This document shows positions 25,885-34,993 of a stretch of DNA of 64,000 nt, piece after piece. Each line of letters opens with the position of its first letter. Position 1 is the first letter of the stretch. This DNA comes from Streptomyces sp. CHD11 (GTDB lineage Bacteria > Actinomycetota > Actinomycetes > Streptomycetales > Streptomycetaceae): assembly GCF_018638295.1 (NCBI RefSeq), contig NZ_JABTTS010000015.1, positions 62,001 to 126,000 on the forward strand, in the 5' to 3' direction. A program made the translations under genes and the position numbers. Below the pieces are notes generated by a model. It saw only the letters and a program-made list of their open reading frames with translations. It did no database searches and was not told where the DNA came from.

Positions 25885-27711
25885 ATGGGGCACTACAAGT
25901 CGAATCTCCGCGACATCGAGTTCAATCTCTTCGAGGTACTCGGGCGCGACAAGCTGTACGGCACGGGCCCGTTCGAGGAGATGGACGTCGAGACCGCGAA
26001 GAGCATCCTCGACGAGCTCACCCGCCTCGCGGAGAACGAGCTGGCCGAATCCTTCACGGACGCCGACCGCAACCCGCCGGTCTTCGACCCGGAGACCAGC
26101 ACGGCGCCGGTTCCGGCCTCCTTCAAGAAGAGCTACCAGGCCTTCATGGACTCCGAGTACTGGCGTCTGGGCCTGCCCGAGGGCATCGGCGGCACCACCG
26201 CCCCGCCGTCGCTGATCTGGGCGTACGCCGAGCTGATCCTCGGCGCGAACCCGGCCGTGTGGATGTACTCCTCCGGTCCGGCCTTCGCCGGGATCCTGCA
26301 CGACGAGGGCAATGACGTACAGAAGAAGATCGCGCAGATCGCCGTCGACAGGCAGTGGGGCTCCACCATGGTCCTCACCGAGCCGGACGCCGGCTCGGAC
26401 GTGGGCGCCGGCCGCACCAGGGCCGTGCAGCAGGAGGACGGCTCCTGGCACATCGAGGGCGTGAAGCGCTTCATCACCTCCGGTGAGCACGACATGTCGG
26501 AGAACATCCTCCACTACGTGCTGGCCCGCCCCGAGGGCGCCGGCCCCGGCACCAAGGGCCTCTCCCTCTTCCTCGTCCCCAAGCACCTCTTCGACTTCGA
26601 GACCGGCGAACTGGGCGAGCGCAACGGCGTCTACGCCACGAACGTCGAGCACAAGATGGGCCTGAAGGCCTCCAACACCTGCGAGATGACCTTCGGCGAC
26701 CAGCACCCCGCCAAGGGCTGGCTGATCGGCGACAAGCACGACGGCATCCGCCAGATGTTCCGCATCATCGAGTTCGCCCGGATGATGGTCGGCACGAAGG
26801 CGATCTCCACGCTCTCGACCGGCTACCTGAACGCGCTGGAGTACGCCAAGGAGCGCGTCCAGGGCCCCGACCTGGCGAACTTCATGGACAAGGCCGCCCC
26901 GAAGGTCACCATCACCCACCACCCCGACGTACGCCGCTCGCTGATGACGCAGAAGGCGTACGCGGAGGGCATGCGCGCCCTCGTCCTGCACACGGCGTCC
27001 GTCCAGGACACCATCGCGGTGAAGGAGGCGGCGGGCGAGGACGTCTCCGCCGAGCACGCGCTGAACGACCTGCTGCTGCCCATCGTCAAGGGCTACGGCT
27101 CCGAGAAGGGCTACGAGCAGCTCGCCCAGTCGCTGCAGACCTTCGGCGGCTCCGGCTTCCTCCAGGAGTACCCGATCGAGCAGTACATCCGGGACTCCAA
27201 GATCGACACCCTGTACGAGGGCACGACCGCCATCCAGGGCCAGGACTTCTTCTTCCGGAAGATCGTCCGCAACCAGGGCGCCGCCCTGAACTCGCTCGCC
27301 GAGGACATCAAGAAGTTCCTGGCGATCGGCGAGGGCGGCGAGGAGCTGGCGGGCGCCCGCGAGCAGCTGGCCAGGGCAGCCGTCGAGCTCGAGGCTCTCG
27401 TCGGCCTGATGCTCACCGACCTCGCGGCCACCGAGCAGGACGTCAAGAACATCTACAAGGTGGGCCTGAACACCACCCGCCTGCTGATGGCCTCCGGCGA
27501 CGTGGTCGTCGGCTACCTGCTCCTGCGGGGTGCCGCGGTCGCCGCCGAGAGGCTCCCGACCGCCTCCGCCAAGGACAAGGCCTTCTACACCGGCAAGATC
27601 GCCGCGGCGAAGTTCTTCGCGGCCAACGTCCTGCCGGGCGTCACCCAGGCCCGCAAGACCGCCGAGGGCGTCGACCTGGACCTGATGGAGCTGGACGAGG
27701 CGGCGTTCTAG
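25885..27711 (+). CDS. Acyl-CoA dehydrogenase (FadE type)
   Basis: A 608-residue FAD-dependent acyl-CoA dehydrogenase for the first oxidation of fatty-acyl or related CoA thioesters. Visible are the FAD-domain motif MVLTEPDAGSDVGAGRTRAV, the substrate-loop VKRFITSGEHDMSENILHYV, the C-terminal QTFGGSGFLQEYPIEQYIRD with IDTLYEGTTAIQGQDF, and a C-terminal extension typical of the 600-residue actinobacterial form. ATG 25885 (ACGGAG upstream) is used; a GTG at 25849 behind GAGGAG would add 12 residues. Confidence 0.93.
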   Translation: MGHYKSNLRDIEFNLFEVLGRDKLYGTGPFEEMDVETAKSILDELTRLAENELAESFTDADRNPPVFDPETSTAPVPASFKKSYQAFMDSEYWRLGLPEGIGGTTAPPSLIWAYAELILGANPAVWMYSSGPAFAGILHDEGNDVQKKIAQIAVDRQWGSTMVLTEPDAGSDVGAGRTRAVQQEDGSWHIEGVKRFITSGEHDMSENILHYVLARPEGAGPGTKGLSLFLVPKHLFDFETGELGERNGVYATNVEHKMGLKASNTCEMTFGDQHPAKGWLIGDKHDGIRQMFRIIEFARMMVGTKAISTLSTGYLNALEYAKERVQGPDLANFMDKAAPKVTITHHPDVRRSLMTQKAYAEGMRALVLHTASVQDTIAVKEAAGEDVSAEHALNDLLLPIVKGYGSEKGYEQLAQSLQTFGGSGFLQEYPIEQYIRDSKIDTLYEGTTAIQGQDFFFRKIVRNQGAALNSLAEDIKKFLAIGEGGEELAGAREQLARAAVELEALVGLMLTDLAATEQDVKNIYKVGLNTTRLLMASGDVVVGYLLLRGAAVAAERLPTASAKDKAFYTGKIAAAKFFAANVLPGVTQARKTAEGVDLDLMELDEAAF

Positions 27712-27882
27712 GACGACCCCGTACAGACCCCGTACAGACGTCACGCACGACCCCGTACATACGGTACGGACAGCCGCGCGCGGGGACGTCACGGACGGCC
27801 CCGGCGCATACGGTACGGACGATCCACGAGGGCCCGCTCCCACGCAGGGAAGCGGGTCCTCGCGCTCGTTAAGGTGAACCTC
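27712..27882. other. Spacer with short direct repeats
   Basis: GACCCCGTACA recurs three times and CATACGGTACGGAC twice between the acyl-CoA dehydrogenase and the peptidase genes. No hairpin terminator is clear. The repeats could be remnants of slippage. Confidence 0.5.
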
Positions 27883-29181
27883 ATGAGCGAACCCCCCCGC
27901 TTCGATCGCGGCCACACCGACGACCTGATGTCCTTTCTGGCGGCGAGCCCCACGCCGTACCACGCCGTGGCGAACGCCGCCGAGCGGCTGGAGAAGGCGG
28001 GCTTCCGGCAGGTCGCGGAGACGGACGCCTGGGACGCGACGGCCGGCGGCAAGTACGTGCTGCGCGGCGGTGCGATCATCGCCTGGTACGTCCCCGAGGG
28101 TGCCACCCCCCACACCCCCTTCCGGATCGTCGGCGCCCACACCGACTCCCCCACCCTGCGCGTCAAGCCCCGGCCCGACAGCGGGGCGCACGGCTGGCGT
28201 CAGGTGGCCGTGGAGATCTACGGCGGCCCGCTGCTCAACTCCTGGCTCGACCGGGACCTGGGCCTGGCCGGCCGGCTGTCCCTGCGCGACGGCTCCACCT
28301 GTCTGGTGAACGTCGACCGTCCGCTGCTGCGCGTCCCCCAGCTCGCCATCCACCTGGACCGCTCGGTGAACGCCGACGGCCTCAAGCTCGACAAGCAGCG
28401 GCACATGCAGCCGGTCTGGGGCATGGGCGACGCGGTCCGCGACGGCGACCTGATCGCCTTTCTGGAGGAGACCGCCGGTCTCCCCTCCGGCGAGGTCACC
28501 GGCTGGGACCTGATGGTCCACCCCGTCGAGCCGCCGGCCTACCTGGGCCGCGACCGGGAGCTGGTGGCGGGTCCGCGCATGGACAACCTGCTCTCCGTGC
28601 ACGCCGGTACGGCCGCGCTGGCGGCGGTGGCCGGACAGGGCCCCACCCCGCCCTACATCCCCGTGCTCGCCGCTTTCGACCACGAGGAGAACGGCTCCCA
28701 GTCCGACACCGGCGCGGACGGCCCGCTGCTCGGCGGTGTCCTGGAACGCTCGGTGTTCGCGCGCGGCGGCTCGTACGAGGACCGCGCCCGCGCCTTCGCC
28801 GGCACCGTCTGCCTGTCCTCCGACACCGGCCACGCCGTCCACCCCAACTACGCGGAGCGGCACGACCCGACCCACCATCCCCGCGTCGACGGCGGCCCCA
28901 TCCTCAAGGTCAACGTCAACAACCGCTACGCGACCGACGGTTCGGGCCGGGCGGTGTTCGCGGCGGCCTGCGAGAAGGCGGACGTGCCCTTCCAGTCCTT
29001 CGTCTCCAACAACGCGATGCCGTGCGGCACCACGATCGGCCCGATCACCGCGGCCCGGCACGGCATCCGCACCGTGGACATCGGCGTGGCCATCCTCTCG
29101 ATGCACAGCGCCCGTGAACTGTGCGGCGCCGAGGACCCCTTCATGCTGGCCAACGCGCTCGTGGCGTTCCTTGAGGGGTAG
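27883..29181 (+). CDS. M18-family aminopeptidase
   Basis: A 432-residue zinc aminopeptidase of the M18 (aspartyl aminopeptidase-like) family, cytoplasmic and probably dodecameric. Metal ligands and motifs: GAHTDSPTLRVKP, GPRMDNLLSVHAG, AAFDHEENGSQSDTGA, LSSDTGHAVHPNY and the last His in ILSMHSARELCG. The ATG at 27883 with AAGG upstream is preferred to the GTG at 27874. It follows the acyl-CoA dehydrogenase by 171 bp with its own spacing, so separate transcription is likely. Confidence 0.93.
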   Translation: MSEPPRFDRGHTDDLMSFLAASPTPYHAVANAAERLEKAGFRQVAETDAWDATAGGKYVLRGGAIIAWYVPEGATPHTPFRIVGAHTDSPTLRVKPRPDSGAHGWRQVAVEIYGGPLLNSWLDRDLGLAGRLSLRDGSTCLVNVDRPLLRVPQLAIHLDRSVNADGLKLDKQRHMQPVWGMGDAVRDGDLIAFLEETAGLPSGEVTGWDLMVHPVEPPAYLGRDRELVAGPRMDNLLSVHAGTAALAAVAGQGPTPPYIPVLAAFDHEENGSQSDTGADGPLLGGVLERSVFARGGSYEDRARAFAGTVCLSSDTGHAVHPNYAERHDPTHHPRVDGGPILKVNVNNRYATDGSGRAVFAAACEKADVPFQSFVSNNAMPCGTTIGPITAARHGIRTVDIGVAILSMHSARELCGAEDPFMLANALVAFLEG

Positions 29182-29276
29182 TCAGCCGCCAACCGCCCCT
29201 GCCACGCGGGCGCATGGGAGGCGTCCGCCCGGGTACCCGGTGCGCACCGGAAACACCGGACAGGGAGGCGACACCT

Positions 29277-29528
29277 ATGGGCCTCGGCGGATGCATCATC
29301 CTCATCGCCGTGGGAGCAATCCTCACGTTCGCGACCGACTGGGACATGCAGGGTGCCAACCTTGACCTGGTCGGCGTCATCTTCATGATCGTCGGACTGA
29401 TCGGCGTCGCGACCTTCAGCAGCATCGCCCGGCGTCGGCGGGTCGTCGTACCACCCGCCACCCCGGTCGTCGACGACACCACCCGTACCCGCACCCGGGA
29501 CGGCTACAGCGACGGTTACGGCGTCTGA
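29277..29528 (+). CDS. DUF6458-like small membrane protein
   Basis: An 83-residue protein from an ATG at 29277 with GGGAGG 8 nt upstream. Two hydrophobic helices (MGLGGCIILIAVGAILTFAT and LVGVIFMIVGLIGVATFSS) are followed by Arg-rich and Thr/Arg-rich soluble tail. The arrangement matches a small actinobacterial membrane family (DUF6458). Function unknown. Confidence 0.75.
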   Translation: MGLGGCIILIAVGAILTFATDWDMQGANLDLVGVIFMIVGLIGVATFSSIARRRRVVVPPATPVVDDTTRTRTRDGYSDGYGV

Positions 29529-29603
29529 GCGGCGGCGGTCCGGCCGGCGTCACGAGAGGCCGCCGTCACGGAGGCGTGCGGCACCCTCCGCAGCCGAGTG
29601 CCA

Positions 29604-29646
29604 GGGGCGAGGGCGCGGGAGAGTTCGTATCCCGCGCCCTCGCCCC
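29604..29646. terminator. Strong terminator after the DUF6458-like gene
   Basis: Perfect 17-bp inverted repeat (29604-29620 with 29630-29646), 9-nt loop. It also terminates leftward reading from the gene remnant at 29720. Confidence 0.85.
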
Positions 29647-29719
29647 TGCCCGGCCGTCCGGACGGGCGAGTCCGCCACCGCACGGCGCACCGGGCCGGCG
29701 GCCGGCGACCGCTCCGGGG

Positions 29720-29860
29720 TCAGTCCAGCGGGTGCCCGGTCGCCGCGTCCACGCGGGCCGGGATCCTGTCATGGCGGTCCCCCGCGGTGAGGGTGCCGGT
29801 GGGTTCGGAGAGAAGGAACGCGGCGGGGACGGGTGCGCTGGGCTCGTGCCCGATGCTGCG
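29720..29860 (-). pseudogene. C-terminal remnant of an unidentified gene
   Basis: About 47 codons ending TGA at 29720 read AAFLLSEPTGTLTAGDRHDR and IPARVDAATGHPLD, with strong third-position G/C bias, like the tail of a real protein. No start or upstream coding sequence is present. It abuts the AraC-type remnant on the other strand, so both appear to have lost their 5' ends in one deletion near 29865. The original product cannot be named. Confidence 0.45.
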
Positions 29861-29867
29861 GGGACCG

Positions 29868-30004
29868 TGAATACGGTGGCCACGCACGGCGGCCCGGGGA
29901 CGGCGGCGGATCTGCGGGCGCGGCTGCGCCGCGAGACGGGACTCAGCCCGTCGGCCTACCGACGGCGTTTCGGGGGCGGACACGGGGAAGTGCTGACGTC
30001 ATGA
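29868..30004 (+). pseudogene. C-terminal remnant of an AraC/GlxA-family regulator
   Basis: The frame ending TGA at 30002-30004 reads GTAADLRARLRRETGLSPSA YRRRF, broken here for length: the second helix-turn-helix of AraC-family regulators. The preceding residues (VATHGGP) only roughly match the expected family sequence, and no N-terminal domain exists upstream. Its stop overlaps the start of the LURP-one gene as ATGA, which suggests the intact gene was once co-translated with it. Confidence 0.6.
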
Positions 30005-30498
30005 GATTTCTTGTGCGGGACCGGATCCTGGGCATCGGGGACGACTACTGGATCGAGGACGACCGCGGGAACAAGGTCTTCCTCGTCGACGGCAAGGCCA
30101 TGCGGCTGCGGGACACCTTCGAGTTGAAGGACACCGCGGGCCGGGTGCTCGTCGACATCCGGCAGAAGATGTTCGCGCTGCGGGACACCATGGTGATCGA
30201 ACGGGACGGCGAGCCGCTCGCCACCGTCCGGCGCAAGCGGCTGTCGCTGCTGCGCAACCACTACCGGGTGGCCCTGGCGGACGGTGGCACCGAGCTGGAC
30301 GTCAGCGGCCGGATCCTCGACCGGGAGTTCGCCGTCGAGTACGACGGCGAACTGCTCGCCGTGATCTCACGGCGCCTGCTGACCATCCGGGAGACGTACG
30401 GCATCGACGTCGTCCGCGAGGACGCGGACCCGTCGCTGCTGATCGCGGTGGCGGTGTGCGTGATCCACCTGGCGGAGAAGGAGCGGGAGGACCGCTGA
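30001..30498 (+). CDS. LURP-one-related (LOR/Tubby-like) protein
   Basis: A 165-residue protein from an ATG at 30001. It is built of repeated beta-hairpins: MRFLVRDRILGIGDDYWIED, GNKVFLVDGKAMRLRDTFEL, GRVLVDIRQKMFALRDTMVI, and later VSGRILDREFAVEYDGELLA. That pattern is the LURP-one-related barrel, which is related to phospholipid scramblases. Bacterial members have no established role. A minisatellite begins 66 bp after its stop. Confidence 0.85.
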   Translation: MRFLVRDRILGIGDDYWIEDDRGNKVFLVDGKAMRLRDTFELKDTAGRVLVDIRQKMFALRDTMVIERDGEPLATVRRKRLSLLRNHYRVALADGGTELDVSGRILDREFAVEYDGELLAVISRRLLTIRETYGIDVVREDADPSLLIAVAVCVIHLAEKEREDR

Positions 30499-30564
30499 CC
30501 CCGGCCGGAGGTCAGCGGGACGGCGACCCCGGCCGGCCGGCCACCGGCTGGGGCGGTCCCCGCC

Positions 30565-30889
30565 GCCGGACAGCGGCCGGGACGAGGACGGTCCAGGCCG
30601 CGCCGGTCAGCGGCCGGGGCGAAGACGATCCAAACCGCCGGACAGCGGCCGAGGCAAAGACGATCCAAACCGCCGGACAGCGACCGAGGCAAAGACGATC
30701 CAAACCGCGCCGGACAGCGACCGAGGCAAAGACGATCCAAGCCGCGCCGGACAGCGACCGAGGCAAAGACGATCCAAGCCGCGCCGGACAGCGACCGAGG
30801 CAAAGACGATCCAAGCCGCGCCGGACAGCGGCCGAGGCAAAGACGGGCCAGACCGCGCCGGTCAGCGGCCGGGGCGGGCCAGGCCCAGG
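30565..30889. repeat. 37-bp minisatellite, about 8.7 copies
   Basis: Units beginning GCCGG[A/T]CAGCG start at 30565, 30602, 30637, 30672, 30709, 30746, 30783, 30820 and 30857; lengths are 35 or 37 bp. Units at 30709, 30746 and 30783 are identical. The last unit overlaps the stop codon and final codons of the nitrilase gene, so the array was probably seeded from that 3' end. There are no spacers, so it is not CRISPR. It fills the 363-bp gap between the two genes. Confidence 0.9.
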
Positions 30890-31680
30890 ACGCGGTCCTT
30901 CAGGGCCGGGAACCGCTCGCGGGTGCCCGCCACCGTGGCCGGGTCGAAGTCCACCGTCAGGACCTCCTCGCCGGGGCCCGCCTCCGCCAGGACCTCGCCC
31001 CAGGGATCCACCACGGTCGAGTGACCCGCCTGCGGGACCCCGGCGTGCGTCCCGGCCGTTCCGCACGCGAGGACGAACGCCTGGTTCTCCACGGCCCGCG
31101 CCCGGGCCAGCAGCGTCCAGTGGGACCGGCGCCGCTCCGGCCAGCCCGCCGGGACGACGAGGGTCTCGGCCCCGGCATCGACGAGACCCCGGAAGAGTTC
31201 GGGGAAACGGAGGTCGTAGCAGGTGGCCACGCCGAGCACGGTCTGCGGGAGGCGGACCGTCACCAGCTCGTCGCCCGCTCCCATCAGCACGGCCTCACCC
31301 CGGTCGAAGCCGAAGCGGTGGATCTTCCGGTACGCGGCGGCCAGGTCGCCGGAGGGGGAGAAGACGAGCGAGGTGTTGTAGAGGGGGCCGTCGTCCGCGG
31401 CGGAGCCGCTGTCGGACACAGCCCGCTCCGGGACCGAGCCCGCGTGCAGCCACACCCCCGCCTCGCTCGCGGCCTCGGCCATCGCCTCGTACGTCGGCCC
31501 CTCGAGCGGCTCCGCCTCGCCGGCGAACGCCTCGTAGGCGAACGCGCCCGTGGTCCACAGCTCCGGCAGCACGACAAGATCGACTCCGGCCTGATCCCGT
31601 ACCATCCCGGCGACCCGACGCCGACGTGATTCGACCGATTCACCCTCGTTCACGTCGATTTGAAGCAGGGAAGCGCGCAC
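30862..31680 (-). CDS. Carbon-nitrogen hydrolase (nitrilase superfamily)
   Basis: A 272-residue enzyme from a GTG at 31680. The Glu-Lys-Cys triad is visible in VVLPELW, YRKIHRFGF and GVATCYDLRFPE. The family hydrolyses amides; this close relation to omega-amidase/deaminated-glutathione amidase-type members (LDRFPE context, no extra domain) suggests a small-molecule amide substrate. The stop codon lies within the last unit of a downstream minisatellite. Confidence 0.9.
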   Translation of the reverse strand: MRASLLQIDVNEGESVESRRRRVAGMVRDQAGVDLVVLPELWTTGAFAYEAFAGEAEPLEGPTYEAMAEAASEAGVWLHAGSVPERAVSDSGSAADDGPLYNTSLVFSPSGDLAAAYRKIHRFGFDRGEAVLMGAGDELVTVRLPQTVLGVATCYDLRFPELFRGLVDAGAETLVVPAGWPERRRSHWTLLARARAVENQAFVLACGTAGTHAGVPQAGHSTVVDPWGEVLAEAGPGEEVLTVDFDPATVAGTRERFPALKDRVLGLARPGR

Positions 31681-31767
31681 ACTACCACCGTCCTGGCATT
31701 CGACCCGCGCACGCGGGCCTACGATCGTCACACGAAAGCACTGCCGGGGTGCCTCCCCGCAGCGTAA

Positions 31768-31810
31768 CTTGGGGGTCCCCCTGTTCGAGCGAAGCCGAGA
31801 ACCGGGGGAG
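31768..31810. repeat. REP-like intergenic palindrome
   Basis: CTTGGGGGTCCCCCTGTTC, GAGCGAAGCCGA, then GAACCGGGGGAG: a hairpin with 9 of 10 paired arm bases. From memory, very similar elements recur between genes in Streptomyces genomes. It sits in the promoter interval between the divergent nitrilase and DinB-like genes. Confidence 0.6.
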
Positions 31811-31898
31811 ACCGAGACACCCGCGCAGTGCAGCCACCGCCCACTGGCACCGCCGCCACAACCTGCCCGTGTACCGACCGCCGAGGGGTCCCGTTTCC

Positions 31899-32723
31899 GT
31901 GAGTCTGCATCCCACCCTCCAGCCCTACGCCGACGCCTGGACCCACTCGATCGAGGCGATAACCGAGCTGGTGCAGCCACTTCCGGAGGCCGACTGGAAC
32001 CGGCGGACGCCCTGCCCGGGCTGGTCGGTCCGTGACGTGGTCTCGCACGTCATCGGGCTGGACTCCGAGATGTACGGCGACCCCCGCCCCATCCACACAC
32101 TGCCGCGCGACCTCTACCACGTCACCAACGACCACCAGCGGTACATGGAGATGCAGGTCGACGTGCGCCGCCACCACACGGCGCCGGAGATGACGTCCGA
32201 GCTGGAGCTCTCGATCATCCGCCGCAACCGCCAGCTGCGCAACGAGACCCGCGAGCCCGGCACCAAGGTGCGCGGCCCGCTGGGCACGGAGCTGACGCTG
32301 GAGGAGTCCATGCGCCGGCACGCCTTCGACGTGTGGGCGCACGAGCAGGATCTGCGCGCGGCCCTCGGCCGGCCCGGCAACCTCGACTCCCCCGGCGCGC
32401 ACATCGCCCGTGACGTGCTGCTCGCGGAACTGCCGCGCGTGGTCGCCGAGAAGGCGCAGGCGCCGCGCAGCTCAGCCGTGGTGATCGACGTCCACGGTCC
32501 GCTGGAGTTCCTGCGCACCATCCGCGTCGACATCCAGGGCCGCGGCACCCTGGAGACGGCCCCGGCCCTGGGCCCCGCCGCCACCCTCACCCTCGACTGG
32601 GAGACCTTCCTCCGCCTGGCCTGCGGCCGCACCACCCCGGAGGCGTCGGCGGACCGGGTGAAGACGGAGGGCGACCTGGACCTGGCGGCGGCGATCCTGA
32701 AGCACTTCGCGGTCACGCCGTAG
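31899..32723 (+). CDS. Maleylpyruvate-isomerase-family mycothiol-dependent enzyme (DinB-like)
   Basis: A 274-residue protein from a GTG at 31899. The N-terminal DinB-fold part begins LQPYADAWTHSIEAITELVQ and contains the CPGWSVRDVVSHVIGLDSEM motif, whose His with later His residues binds the metal in mycothiol-dependent enzymes. RRHAFDVWAHEQDLRAALGR and a C-terminal SCP2-like domain (TLTLDWETFLRLACGR) follow. It is probably a mycothiol S-conjugate or isomerase enzyme; the substrate is unknown. Confidence 0.87.
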   Translation: MSLHPTLQPYADAWTHSIEAITELVQPLPEADWNRRTPCPGWSVRDVVSHVIGLDSEMYGDPRPIHTLPRDLYHVTNDHQRYMEMQVDVRRHHTAPEMTSELELSIIRRNRQLRNETREPGTKVRGPLGTELTLEESMRRHAFDVWAHEQDLRAALGRPGNLDSPGAHIARDVLLAELPRVVAEKAQAPRSSAVVIDVHGPLEFLRTIRVDIQGRGTLETAPALGPAATLTLDWETFLRLACGRTTPEASADRVKTEGDLDLAAAILKHFAVTP

Positions 32724-32840
32724 CCGCGCATCCGCGCATGCGCGGGCCCTCGGGCCGCAGGAGCGGGGGAGGCCGGGAGCGACGGCACCCGGTGGGCGCC
32801 GGCCTCGCGGCCCGCCCCCGCCCGGCGCCCACGGCGGCCC

Positions 32841-34133
32841 CTACACCGGTACGTGCACGGAGGAGACCCGGCTCGCGACCAGCCGCTCCCGCTCCCTGCG
32901 CACCGCCCGCCCGCGCAGCCGCAGAATCTGCGAGACCCCCAGCGCCTGGAGCACGAACACGGACGAGAAGGCGACGGCGTAGTCGTCACCGGTCGCGTCC
33001 AGCAGGACCCCGATCGCGAACAGCGTCGTCATGGAGGCGACGAAGCCGCCCATGTTCGTGATCCCGGACGCCGTGCCCTGCCGCTCGGGCGGATTCGCCG
33101 GCCGGGCGAAGTCGAACCCCAGCATCGACGCCGGACCGCAGGCCCCCAGCACCACGCACAGCACCACCAGCAGCCACATCGGCGCGGTGTCCGCCGGATA
33201 GGCCAGCGTCGCGGCCCACAGCAGTGCCGTGGCAGCGACCGTCCCGAGCGCCAGCGGCAGCCGCGCCCGGTGCTGCCGGGCGACGACCTGGCCGTAGACC
33301 AGCCCGACGGCCATGTTGGACAGCACCACCAGGGTCAGCAGTTCACCGGCGGCCGCCCGCGACAGCCCCTGTGCCTCGACCAGGAAGGGCATGCCCCACA
33401 GCAGCAGGAACACCATGGCGGGGAACTGGGTGGTGAAGTGCACCCACAGCCCGAGCCGGGTCCCCGGCTCCCGCCACGACAAGGAGATCTGACGCCGTAC
33501 ATAGGCGGCGCCCCGGTGCGCGACGGGCTCCGGCTCCTGCCCCTCGGGGTGGTCCTTGAGGAACAGCACCAGCAGCCCGAACACCACCACGCCCGCGAGC
33601 GCGCTGCCCGCGAAGGCCGCCGTCCAGCCGATGCCGTGCAGCAGCCGGGAGAGCACCAGCGTGGAGACGAGGTTGCCCGCCATGCCGACCAGCCCGGCCA
33701 TCTGCGCGACCAGCGGTCCGCGCCGAGCCGGGAACCACCGGGTGCCCAGCCGCAGCACGCTGATGAACGTCATCGCGTCACCGCAGCCGAGCAGCGCCCG
33801 CGAGGCGAGCGCCATGCCGTACGAGGGGGAGAGCGCGAAGCCGAGCTGCCCGGCCGTGAACAGCACCACGCCGATGCCCAGCACCTTCTTGGTACCGAGC
33901 CGGTCGACCAGCAGCCCGACGGGTATCTGCATGCCCGCGTAGACGAGCAGTTGGAGGATGGAGAAGGTGGAGAGCGCGGAGGCGCCCACGTCGAAGCGGT
34001 CGGCGGCGTCGAGCCCGGCCACCCCCAGGGACGTGCGGAAGATGACGGCGACGAAGTAGACGGAGACGCCGATCCCCCACACGGCGAGGGCGCGCCGCCC
34101 GCCGGGAGGGTCCCCGGGCCGTGTGCCGCTCAT
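32841..34133 (-). CDS. MFS transporter
   Basis: A 430-residue major facilitator protein with about 12 hydrophobic helices. The loop 2-3 motif is VGLLVDRLGTKKVLG. A central loop (PEGQEPEPVAHRGAAYVRRQ) separates the two halves. Substrate cannot be told from sequence. Its ATG overlaps the stop of the upstream GntR gene by 4 nt, so the two form a coupled operon and the transporter is likely controlled by it. Confidence 0.92.
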   Translation of the reverse strand: MSGTRPGDPPGGRRALAVWGIGVSVYFVAVIFRTSLGVAGLDAADRFDVGASALSTFSILQLLVYAGMQIPVGLLVDRLGTKKVLGIGVVLFTAGQLGFALSPSYGMALASRALLGCGDAMTFISVLRLGTRWFPARRGPLVAQMAGLVGMAGNLVSTLVLSRLLHGIGWTAAFAGSALAGVVVFGLLVLFLKDHPEGQEPEPVAHRGAAYVRRQISLSWREPGTRLGLWVHFTTQFPAMVFLLLWGMPFLVEAQGLSRAAAGELLTLVVLSNMAVGLVYGQVVARQHRARLPLALGTVAATALLWAATLAYPADTAPMWLLVVLCVVLGACGPASMLGFDFARPANPPERQGTASGITNMGGFVASMTTLFAIGVLLDATGDDYAVAFSSVFVLQALGVSQILRLRGRAVRRERERLVASRVSSVHVPV

Positions 34134-34786
34134 CGCACCTCACCCCTGGCCAGGTGGGAGAACCAGCCGACATGCCGGCCGACCACCGCGACGGCCGCCT
34201 CCGCGTCACCCGAGCGCAGCGCCCCGAGGAGCTCCTCGTGCTCGGCGAGCGTCTTGGCGATGCGGTCGGGGTGGGAGTGCATCACGGCGACCCCCATCCG
34301 CAGCTGACGGTCGCGGAGCTGATCGTAGAGACGGGAGAGGATCTCGTTGCCGCCGCTGCGGACGATCTCGGCGTGGAAGCAGCGGTCGGTGACGGCGGCG
34401 GCGGCGTAGTCACCGGCCACGGCCTGCTCCCGCTGCCGGGCGAGCAGTTGCTCCAGCCGCTCGATGAGGCCGGGCGACGCGGGTACGGCCTTCCTGGCGG
34501 CGTGCTCCTCGACGAGCAGCCTGGTCTCCACGACGTCGGCGATCTCCTGCGCGGAGACGGGCAGGACGAGGGCGCCCTTCTTGGGGTAGAGCTTGATCAG
34601 CCCCTCGGCCTCCAGCCGCAGCAGCGCCTCGCGCACGGGGGTCCGTGAGACCCCTACGGCCTCGGCCAGCTCGCCTTCGGTGAGCAGTGTGCCCCCCTCG
34701 TAGCGGCGCTCCAGCACGCCCTGTTTGACATGGCCGTAGACGCGTTCGGCGGCGGGCGGTTGCTTCACGGGGGTCGGGCTGGTCAT
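34130..34786 (-). CDS. GntR-family regulator, FCD/FadR type
   Basis: A 218-residue regulator from an ATG at 34786. The winged-helix domain (VYGHVKQGVLERRYEGGTLL, LAEAVGVSRTPVREALLRLE) is followed by an all-helical FCD effector domain with metal-type residues (DRCFHAEIVRSGGN, MHSHPDRI, HEELLGALRSGD). FCD members respond to organic acids. It is the first gene of a two-gene operon with the MFS transporter and diverges from the DD-carboxypeptidase gene. Confidence 0.92.
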   Translation of the reverse strand: MTSPTPVKQPPAAERVYGHVKQGVLERRYEGGTLLTEGELAEAVGVSRTPVREALLRLEAEGLIKLYPKKGALVLPVSAQEIADVVETRLLVEEHAARKAVPASPGLIERLEQLLARQREQAVAGDYAAAAVTDRCFHAEIVRSGGNEILSRLYDQLRDRQLRMGVAVMHSHPDRIAKTLAEHEELLGALRSGDAEAAVAVVGRHVGWFSHLARGEVR

Positions 34787-34993
34787 GGCGACAGGATAGA
34801 TACAACAGGTACGCGTGGAAGCATACGTCCACGATGCGGACCGGGCTCGGACCGGACTCGGACCAGAATCGGACCGGGCTCCCCGAAAAGTCCCCTCATC
34901 TCCCGCACAACCATCTGTTCCGCGCACGAGTCAGATATGTGCGGCGCCTGACGTGTGGCCGCACTTCAACTCGGCCGCACCACAAGGCCATTC

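Noticed and set aside
27712..27882. GACCCCGTACA and CATACGGTACGGAC repeats as a regulatory element
   Set aside because: Irregular spacing and no dyad; more likely short slippage repeats. Kept only as a described interval.
25846..29106. Very long minus-strand open frame over the acyl-CoA dehydrogenase and peptidase genes
   Set aside because: Antisense shadow of two strongly supported genes; no domain recognised.
30565..30889. Possible CRISPR array
   Set aside because: Units are contiguous with no unique spacers, have no internal dyad typical of repeats, and no cas genes are present; it is a minisatellite.
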